From Bacteroidales bacterium (GTDB lineage: Bacteria; Bacteroidota; Bacteroidia; Bacteroidales; UBA1556), in assembly GCA_016937295.1 (NCBI GenBank), contig JAFGWF010000070.1:1-32524 (forward strand): a DNA stretch of 32,524 nucleotides. The letters are read 5' to 3'. Below the pieces are notes generated by a model that saw only the letters and a program-made list of their open reading frames with translations, was not told the DNA's origin and made no database searches. Below are positions 25,550 through 32,524 of this stretch, in pieces. Positions within the stretch are counted from its first letter, which is position 1. The number at the start of each line of letters is the position of its first letter. Both the position numbers and the translations under genes were made by a program.

Positions 25550-27181
25550 ATGAAACCTAATTCTTTAAGAATTCTCCTGCCACTGTTGCTCATGTTATTT
25601 GCAGCAATCGGTGTTTTTGTGGGAAGTCGTATGAATATTGTTGATCCACAGGGGTCTCTTTTTAGTTTTGGATATTCGGATAAAGATAAACTCTTAGATG
25701 TAATTAATTATATATCAAGCGACTATGTGGACGAAGTGGATAAGAAAAGGATTACCGAGCAAACCATCGAAGAAGTGCTAACGAATCTTGACCCGCATAG
25801 CACCTATATTCCTCCGACCGATTTAGGAGAAATTGAGGAGAGCATGCAAGGGAATTTTTTTGGAATTGGTGTGCAATTTCGCCAATGGCACGATACGGTA
25901 GTGGTTATTCGGGTAATTAATGGAGGGCCATCGATGAAGGCTGGTCTTCAGTCCGGCGATCGCATTGTGCAGGCTAACGGAGTTGAACTCGTTGGTCTTC
26001 ATAACGATAGCATTATGAAAATTTTAAAAGGGCCACAAAATACGCAAGTGGAAGTTAAGATTTTCCGAAAAGGTCTGGATTCTCTCTTAAACGTAAAAAT
26101 CACTCGCGGTGTGATTCCTTTTGAGTCGTTGATAGCAGCCTACTGGATTGATGATAGCACAGCTTACTTCAAAATTGACCGGTTTGCCGCCACAACAACT
26201 CACGAATTTAGGCGCGCAGCCATGAATTTAGGTTTCGATAGAATGAAAACTATCATTCTTGATTTGCAAAATAACGGCGGCGGACTGCTTTCTACAGCGG
26301 TTTCTCTCACCGATGAGTTTTTGGACGAAGGGAAGACCATCGTTTATACGCAAGGTCGAAAGCGTGAAAAAAACGTGATGTACAGCTCAGGAGCGATGAT
26401 GTTTGCCGATAAAGATGTTGTCGTTTTAGTGAATGAATCTTCGGCCTCGGCAAGCGAAATCTTAGCTGGAGCCATTCAAGATAACGACCGTGGTTATATC
26501 GTCGGACGCCGCACTTTCGGTAAAGGTTTAGTGCAAGAGCAAATTACCTTATCCGATAATTCAGCCATAAGACTCACAGTAGCAAGATATTATACTCCTA
26601 CCGGACGATGCATTCAAAAGCCTTATGAAAAAGGAAAAATGGAGTATTATCACGAAGTTTCCGACCGATATCTTCATGGCGAAATGGTTAATTCCGATTC
26701 CGTTTCGATTAATGATAGTTTGAAATATATCACCGCCGGAGGAAGAGTGGTATATGGCGGAGGCGGCATCATGCCCGATATTTTTGTGCCAATCGACACT
26801 TCAACCAATTTCTATTTTTATAATTCCTTATTGGCTGCGGATGTACTGAATGATTTTTCGTTCGAATATTATGATTCTCAAAAAGATAAACTTCTTAAGA
26901 CCTATCCTGACGAAGATGCTTTTATTGAAAAATTTAAGGTGGATTCAAAAATGATGGCAACTTTGAAAAAAATGGCTTTAGAGAAACAAGTTGGTTGGAC
27001 TGACAAGCTTTCTGCTAATATTATAAATGAGATTCATGTTTTTATAAAAGCTCGCATTGCCTCAAATCTATATGGCAATAATGCGTTTTATAAGATTATT
27101 AATCAACAGGATAAAGTTTATACAAAAGCGGTGGAATTTGTTCAAAGCAATAAAAACAACCACGAAATCAACAAAAATTAA
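25550..27181 (+). CDS. S41 family C-terminal processing peptidase (CtpA/Prc-like)
   Basis: Start moved from 25406 to ATG 25550 (MKPNSLRILLPLLLMLFAAIGVFVGSRMN). PDZ domain (FFGIGVQFRQWHDTVVVIRVINGGPSMKAGLQSGDRIVQANG) and catalytic region LVNESSASASEILAGAIQDNDRGYIVGRRTFGKGLVQ. Confidence 0.95.
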   Translation: MKPNSLRILLPLLLMLFAAIGVFVGSRMNIVDPQGSLFSFGYSDKDKLLDVINYISSDYVDEVDKKRITEQTIEEVLTNLDPHSTYIPPTDLGEIEESMQGNFFGIGVQFRQWHDTVVVIRVINGGPSMKAGLQSGDRIVQANGVELVGLHNDSIMKILKGPQNTQVEVKIFRKGLDSLLNVKITRGVIPFESLIAAYWIDDSTAYFKIDRFAATTTHEFRRAAMNLGFDRMKTIILDLQNNGGGLLSTAVSLTDEFLDEGKTIVYTQGRKREKNVMYSSGAMMFADKDVVVLVNESSASASEILAGAIQDNDRGYIVGRRTFGKGLVQEQITLSDNSAIRLTVARYYTPTGRCIQKPYEKGKMEYYHEVSDRYLHGEMVNSDSVSINDSLKYITAGGRVVYGGGGIMPDIFVPIDTSTNFYFYNSLLAADVLNDFSFEYYDSQKDKLLKTYPDEDAFIEKFKVDSKMMATLKKMALEKQVGWTDKLSANIINEIHVFIKARIASNLYGNNAFYKIINQQDKVYTKAVEFVQSNKNNHEINKN

Positions 27182-28842
27182 AATTGAAAATAGATGAATG
27201 GCTGCATGTCGCTGGAGATGGATTGATAGACAACAAAAATCACCACGGCAAATATCACGGCTTGAATTCCTATTTTCTGTTTGGCAAACCATTGCTGATA
27301 GGCTTCCTTCAATCTATAAGGTAACCAGTGAAATACAAATCCTATAAGCATGATTATAAACACATTGCGGTAGCCTGCCAACACTTGCGGAATGACCCTT
27401 AACTCCATATTTCCTGAGATTTGGGTCATCATTTCTTCCACTATAGACATGTTTTCTGCACGGAAAAATACGCGAGTAAAGGTGATGAAGGTAAACGTAA
27501 AGGCAATTTTCCAAACGGTGACTATTGCTGCGGTTGACTTTTCGTAAGGACTAACCTTTCTCCAGAATTTGTAAACAATTAATCCCAAGCCATTTAATCC
27601 ACCCCATATAACGAAATTCCATGAGGCTCCGTGCCAAAGTCCGCCGATGAGCATGGTCAAAATCAGATTTATATTGGTGTTGATTCCTTTGCGAAATCCT
27701 GCGAAAAAACGGGAAAGCACGGCCGACACAACAGTCAGTGCTCCAAAAATGGCTAATAACCAAAGGTTTCCGGAGATTAAAATTATAAAACCTAATATTA
27801 TGGAAAGGCTGATATAACTGAATGCCGAGCCTTTTCGATTTCCACCCATCGGAATATAGAGATAATCTTTGAGCCACGAAGAAAGTGAGATATGCCATCT
27901 TTTCCAGAAGTCGCTCACATTGCGTGCTTTATAGGGCGAATCGAAGTTTTTTGGCAGCCTGAAACCTAATAATAATGCCGTTCCAATGGCGATATCGGTG
28001 TAGCCACTAAAATCGACATACACTTGAAGTGAATAGCCAAAAAGAGCCATTAGGTTTTCAAAGCCGGTATAATGCAAAGGCGCTCCAAAAACGCGGTCCA
28101 CAAAATTGACTGCAATATAGTCGCCTATGAATATTTTTTTCACTAATCCATTCATTATCCAAAAGATAGCAATGCCAAACTCTGCCTTAGTAAGTTTGAA
28201 ATCTTCATACATCTGCGGGATAAACTGTGAGGCTCTTACGATTGGTCCTGCCACCAATTGGGGGAAGAAGCTTACAAAAAATCCGAAGTCAATAAGATTC
28301 TTAACCGGCTTTAAATCACCGCGATAAATGTCGATGGAATAGCTGATTGTTTGGAAAGTATAGAAGGAAATTCCAACAGGAAGTAGAATTTGATCCACCC
28401 GAAAATGGGTTCCTGTGGCGTCGTTGGCCCATTGCGCAAGATAGTTAACTACTTGAAATTCAGTTCCAAAAAATTGATTAAAACTGTCTGCAAAAAAGTA
28501 TGCGTATTTGAAGTAAACTAAAAGCCCAAGATTGATAATCAAGCTTAAGGCAATCAGTAGTTTTTTAGAAATATCTTTTGAGGCGTTGTAAATTCCTTTT
28601 CCGATAAAATAATCCGTTAAAGTGCTGATAATTAATATAAAAAAGAAGAAACCACTGGCTTTGTAATAGAAAAACAGACTGAATATAAAAAGATAACCTG
28701 ATCGGATAGTTCTGTTTGGGTTTTTGTAAAGAAAGGAGTATCCGATTAAAACGACAGCATAGAAAATCCAAAAGGAATATCGTGTGAAAATCAATGGACT
28801 TTCGGGTGAATAGCTGAGTATGGATTTGATTATATCGTACAC
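27178..28842 (-). CDS. MBOAT family O-acyltransferase (AlgI/PatA-like)
   Basis: PVGISFYTFQTISYSIDIYRGDLKP, FFPQLVAGPIVRASQFIPQ, FWKRWHISLSSWLKDYLYIPMGGNRKG, conserved histidine in IGGLWHGASWNFVIWGGLNG. Proposed GTG start at 28842 (20 nt after the upstream stop); the tracked start at 28968 overlaps the upstream CDS. Confidence 0.93.
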   Translation of the reverse strand: MYDIIKSILSYSPESPLIFTRYSFWIFYAVVLIGYSFLYKNPNRTIRSGYLFIFSLFFYYKASGFFFFILIISTLTDYFIGKGIYNASKDISKKLLIALSLIINLGLLVYFKYAYFFADSFNQFFGTEFQVVNYLAQWANDATGTHFRVDQILLPVGISFYTFQTISYSIDIYRGDLKPVKNLIDFGFFVSFFPQLVAGPIVRASQFIPQMYEDFKLTKAEFGIAIFWIMNGLVKKIFIGDYIAVNFVDRVFGAPLHYTGFENLMALFGYSLQVYVDFSGYTDIAIGTALLLGFRLPKNFDSPYKARNVSDFWKRWHISLSSWLKDYLYIPMGGNRKGSAFSYISLSIILGFIILISGNLWLLAIFGALTVVSAVLSRFFAGFRKGINTNINLILTMLIGGLWHGASWNFVIWGGLNGLGLIVYKFWRKVSPYEKSTAAIVTVWKIAFTFTFITFTRVFFRAENMSIVEEMMTQISGNMELRVIPQVLAGYRNVFIIMLIGFVFHWLPYRLKEAYQQWFAKQKIGIQAVIFAVVIFVVYQSISSDMQPFIYFQF

Positions 28843-28861
28843 TTTATTGATTGTTAATAAG

Positions 28862-30151
28862 TTACTGAATTGATTTCTGATTGGGGATTTGGTGACTATA
28901 TAAATATTCACCCCAGCTTTTGATGATTGCATCAAAAAGCAAATCTCCAAGAAGAATGTAGCCTTCACGAGTAAAATGAACCATGTCGTATTTGGCTAAT
29001 CCGGTTTTTTTCCATTTCTGAATGGAATTGAGTCCTCCCATAATCTCGAACATATCCCAAACTGCAACATTATGATTATGGGATAGTTGCTTCATGGTTT
29101 CTTGCACTATTAATCCATTTCGATTGATGTATCTTTTGTAGAGATAGCTATCATTATTTGTCGCAAGCAAAATGGCCGCTTGTGGATTTATTCGCTTAAT
29201 CATCTCAATCAAGCTGTTGTAATTTCGCTCAAATGCTCCTTCATCGAAACGCCTGCCGTATGCATCATTTATTCCAAGTCCAAAAATTACCAAATCGGGC
29301 TGAATAAGTGCAAGTTGTGGCTCCATAAGTTCACATGCGAGAAACGATGAAGTTGCAGCGCCATTTATTCCAATATTATGCAATACAACTCCATTGTTTC
29401 GATTTATTGGTAAAAAACCATATAGTTCAAAAGCGGTTTGGATACTGTCCGTCTTCACGATTTCCAATGAAAAACTATCCACAGGATGCCTAAACAGTAT
29501 TTCTGTATAACCCAAATCTTTGTTGATTTCTATGGATTTATACAGATTTAAGTCGTTTTGAATTTTGAAGGAAAAGGAATCTGTTCGATGTAAAACCTTT
29601 ATGCCTTCCATCTGATATGGAATAGGATTTTCGGGTTCGATCTTTAAAATTAATTTACTTACGCTATCTTTAGTCACTGCCATGATTCCGGCTAAGCCAA
29701 GCCTGCAGATTTTGTTTTTTTCCACATTTCTGCACGTTTCCCACTGCCCTTCATAGTCGAAATGATAGCCAAAAGGGGTGTTTGTCCTTGCCAGCCTGTA
29801 TGGAAAAAGAAGCCCCATTCCGGCATTTTGTCCGCCATAGAACGATTGAAACCGATTGCGAACTTGGCCACTGTAAATATCGGCTTGAATATGCGAACCG
29901 CCAATAATTACAATATTTATCTGCCCTTTCCCGAAATTGATTACCGAATCTAATTTGTTGTAAAATGTCGAAAAATTGCCGGTTTCTCCAAAAAACTCAA
30001 CCTGATTACTGTCGTAGTTTATAAAATCGTAAATGCTTGTTTTGTAGGGAAATTCATGGAATTGTGCTTGTAAAAGTGGGTTTCCCGCCATCAAAATTAG
30101 CAGAGATATTACAGGCCATTTTAAAAAAGATTTCGCTGAATTATTTCCCAT
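28862..30151 (-). CDS. SGNH/GDSL hydrolase family protein, secreted
   Basis: ATG at 30151 (MGNNSAKSFLKWPVISLLILMAGNPLLQAQ signal peptide). Block I IIGGSHIQAD, block III FGLGINDAYG, block V YDMVHFTREGY. Confidence 0.85.
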   Translation of the reverse strand: MGNNSAKSFLKWPVISLLILMAGNPLLQAQFHEFPYKTSIYDFINYDSNQVEFFGETGNFSTFYNKLDSVINFGKGQINIVIIGGSHIQADIYSGQVRNRFQSFYGGQNAGMGLLFPYRLARTNTPFGYHFDYEGQWETCRNVEKNKICRLGLAGIMAVTKDSVSKLILKIEPENPIPYQMEGIKVLHRTDSFSFKIQNDLNLYKSIEINKDLGYTEILFRHPVDSFSLEIVKTDSIQTAFELYGFLPINRNNGVVLHNIGINGAATSSFLACELMEPQLALIQPDLVIFGLGINDAYGRRFDEGAFERNYNSLIEMIKRINPQAAILLATNNDSYLYKRYINRNGLIVQETMKQLSHNHNVAVWDMFEIMGGLNSIQKWKKTGLAKYDMVHFTREGYILLGDLLFDAIIKSWGEYLYSHQIPNQKSIQ

Positions 30152-31661
30152 CTTTCTTTGTTTGGTTTTGATTTTCAGCAAGTTCTATCATAATAGCATT
30201 ATATATCATATTTGCAATCAGACGAGCCCCTTTAGGAGTAAAATGTGTATGGTCGATTCCTGCAAGAGGCGGGTCGGCTTTCACCCATTCAGGCATCGAA
30301 TTAAGTCCACCCATTGCCTCAAACATATCCCAATAACTATATCCTGCCTTAACGGTGGCGTCTTTCAGTTTCTCTCTAACATAAGGAAGAAAAGGGTAAG
30401 TGACGAAGTTTTCTCCTTCCTTATACGACATATCCGATGGCCCAATAACAACTATAGTAGCCTGAGGCATAAGCTTTTTCAACAGATACAGTTGGCTTGC
30501 CATCCATCGACCATAGCTTTCCACCGCAGCGCTGTCTTTAATATACGGCATCACATTTCCGCCAAACTGAAGTATGAACATGTCCACATTCAACTTTTCA
30601 TACATAAATTTCATTTGGCTTGCGTTCATCGTGGTGAAAAAAGTGCCCGAACTTCCCCTCATGCCAATATTATCGAATGAAATGCCGCTACCTGCTGTTA
30701 AGTCAACGGCATAAATATCCGGGCTGTCGTAGCCTTCAAACTCAATACGCAGATTTTTCGACAGCTCAGGAAGTTTATATCTATATACATAAGTTTCCAT
30801 TCCTGCATTGAGGCTGTCTGATTGTATTAATTCATCGTTCTGATTATAAATTTTTATGGAAGTTTTACGATGAGCATATCCATAGTAAATGGCTATTTGA
30901 TTAAAACTTCGAACGGTTGAATAAGCCGGTTTTGATTCCTTGAAACTTATGGATGCAGTATGTAAGATGCTGTCTTTAAATGGAATACTGTCAGGCCATA
31001 AGGGGGCAAAGCGCGAAAATGCAGCTAAAACACCGTAACGATTATGGGGTACTCGTGCATCTTTTTTCCCAAAAGTAGTGAAACGAAGCCAATTTCCAGT
31101 GTTGGTTTGGCTTATGGAAAAATAGGATTCGTAGGGCTGAATTGCGGGTAAAAGTCCGGGACCGAAGCCACCAAAACGGCTTTGAAGTTTCTCCCTTAAA
31201 AATGAGGTGATTCGGTCGCCTTCAATTTGGGAATCGCCGTAGTGCAACACTCTCACTATGCGTTTTTGTTGTGTATTGCTTTGCAAAAGATTGAAAAACG
31301 ACATCAAATTCATTTTTCCTAATTCGTTGTAGTTCAGGCGATAAACATTTTTTCCTAACTCTTCTACCGTTGGAAACTTGACTGGTTTTGCTGTGCTGTC
31401 TGCATCAGAAGCATTGTTTTTTGTGTTTTGGTTAGCATCCAAAATATCCGGCAGGCTATCTAATTGGTTTGCAGCTTCCAAAATGCCTGAAATGTCGGCA
31501 TGATGAATTGAGTCTTGACCAAGAATTTTTTCCCACCGCAACATTTTGATATTCATTCCGGCAATCTCTATCCCTTGTTTGGGGATTAAAAAAGTTAAGG
31601 GTGCTAAAATCAAACCCGTTAGCAAAAGAAAAAATAGAATCTTGACGGGTTTCATAATCAC
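30141..31661 (-). CDS. SGNH/GDSL hydrolase family protein with N-terminal membrane anchor/signal
   Basis: GTG at 31661 or ATG at 31655 (MKPVKILFFLLLTGLILAPLTFLI). Block I LHYGDSQIEGD, block III LQFGGNVMP, block V GIDHTHFTPKGA. Confidence 0.85.
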   Translation of the reverse strand: MIMKPVKILFFLLLTGLILAPLTFLIPKQGIEIAGMNIKMLRWEKILGQDSIHHADISGILEAANQLDSLPDILDANQNTKNNASDADSTAKPVKFPTVEELGKNVYRLNYNELGKMNLMSFFNLLQSNTQQKRIVRVLHYGDSQIEGDRITSFLREKLQSRFGGFGPGLLPAIQPYESYFSISQTNTGNWLRFTTFGKKDARVPHNRYGVLAAFSRFAPLWPDSIPFKDSILHTASISFKESKPAYSTVRSFNQIAIYYGYAHRKTSIKIYNQNDELIQSDSLNAGMETYVYRYKLPELSKNLRIEFEGYDSPDIYAVDLTAGSGISFDNIGMRGSSGTFFTTMNASQMKFMYEKLNVDMFILQFGGNVMPYIKDSAAVESYGRWMASQLYLLKKLMPQATIVVIGPSDMSYKEGENFVTYPFLPYVREKLKDATVKAGYSYWDMFEAMGGLNSMPEWVKADPPLAGIDHTHFTPKGARLIANMIYNAIMIELAENQNQTKKDGK

Positions 31662-32524
31662 AACTTTTTGATTTTTAATTTCTGACCTGCTTGTATTTTT
31701 CTGGCATCCGAAATATTATTCCACTTTAAGATATCATCCGCGCTCACTCCGGGATATTTTTTTGCAATCATATAAGGGGATTCGCCCTGCTGAACAGTAT
31801 GCCAAAAGTAATCGTCGGTTAATTCCTGATTTTCATTGTTTTGACGTTGACTTGTTGTGGTTGATTCGGAGTTGTTGCGATTTGAGGAAGTTGGAACGTA
31901 AATTTTCAGTTTTTTTCCAATCTGAATTCTTCGAGGGTCGTAAATATTATTCCAATCCTCTAAATCACTGACTTTTACATTATATTTCTGAGCAATCATT
32001 CCCAAATTGTCGCCACTTTTTATGGTGTAATAAATCAATTTTCTATTTGCCGGTGGCGAATTAGTTTCTTGGTTCGACCAATACCTGTCGGCCTGTGGTG
32101 GTGGCAGTACCACACGTGGTTGCAGGCGGAAAAGCAGGCTATCTTTATATCTGTAAATGGAATCTTCCAATAAATTAAATTTCGATAAGGAGCCTTTTGG
32201 GAGTTTTATCGAAAAGGACTTACGTACGGCGGGCACAATGTCGTGCGGAAAAATAGGATTTAATGCGCGGATTAAATCTTTTTCGATGCCCAATATTGCA
32301 TGAATTTGTTCAAAATGAAGTCGTTTAAAAACCTCAATCGTGTCGTTTTCTTGGGGAATAAGGTATTGATAATCAACAGAATTATTTTGAATAAATCTCT
32401 CAGCAGCCATAAACGCATCAACTGCATCGCAACTGAAAAAAGGTAAATATCGTTTAATAATATTCAAATCAGAAGAAGGAGCCGCACGGCGAATTGCTTT
32501 GTTAAGGCTGGAGGGACCATTGGC
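31658..32524 (-). CDS. MltD-like lytic transglycosylase C-terminal part with two LysM domains (partial, runs off the window)
   Basis: The frame stays open past the tracked TTG start (32467) to the window end: ANGPSSLNKAIRRAAPSSDLNIIKRYLPFFSCDAVDAFMAAERFIQN resembles the NAGPGNVNKAIRR...YLPRETRxYVPAFIAA segment of MltD-type SLT domains; then LysM repeats YYTIKSGDNLGMIAQKYNV... and WHTVQQGESPYMIAKKYPGV.... Confidence 0.8.
   Translation of the reverse strand, partial: ANGPSSLNKAIRRAAPSSDLNIIKRYLPFFSCDAVDAFMAAERFIQNNSVDYQYLIPQENDTIEVFKRLHFEQIHAILGIEKDLIRALNPIFPHDIVPAVRKSFSIKLPKGSLSKFNLLEDSIYRYKDSLLFRLQPRVVLPPPQADRYWSNQETNSPPANRKLIYYTIKSGDNLGMIAQKYNVKVSDLEDWNNIYDPRRIQIGKKLKIYVPTSSNRNNSESTTTSQRQNNENQELTDDYFWHTVQQGESPYMIAKKYPGVSADDILKWNNISDARKIQAGQKLKIKKL

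Noticed and set aside
27551-27898. 115-aa minus-strand out-of-frame ORF within the MBOAT gene
   Set aside because: Alternative frame of a strongly supported CDS.
30162-30680. 172-aa plus-strand ORF antisense to an SGNH gene
   Set aside because: Fully overlaps a well-supported CDS on the other strand and looks compositionally random.
1-32524. tRNA/rRNA genes, CRISPR arrays, transposases, prophage or defence systems
   Set aside because: Intergenic regions and ORFs were read on both strands; none of these was recognised.

Overview
The 32.5 kb window looks like ordinary Bacteroidota (Bacteroidetes) chromosome. Support: three proteins with type IX secretion (T9SS) C-terminal sorting domains, TAnnTTTG-type -7 promoter boxes, and a UbiA/MqnP-type prenyltransferase. 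From left to right I read: a long AT-rich leader with a large imperfect inverted repeat; gcvP; a T9SS-secreted protein; a minus-strand cassette of ECF sigma factor, anti-sigma/outer-membrane-barrel chimera and PKD-domain T9SS protein; a TPR protein; a PASTA, T9SS protein, rluD-like, mqnP/ubiA-like operon; a glutaredoxin-like lipoprotein; an operon of TPR histidine kinase, beta-barrel protein, class III fructose-bisphosphatase and YgiQ radical SAM; a Wzz/O-antigen-ligase-like pair; an ArsR-family regulator; apt; an S41 C-terminal processing peptidase; and a minus-strand operon of MltD-like LysM transglycosylase (truncated by the window edge), two SGNH hydrolases and MBOAT acyltransferase. The two strongest leads are (a) the ECF sigma cassette, whose anti-sigma partner appears to run from a cytoplasmic sigma-binding region through one inner-membrane helix and a long linker to a predicted outer-membrane barrel, with a Fur-box-like palindrome upstream, and (b) the MltD-SGNH-SGNH-MBOAT operon, a candidate cell-wall or glycan O-acetylation system. 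I saw no tRNA, rRNA, CRISPR array or intact transposase gene. All calls come from reading the sequence; no database search was run.
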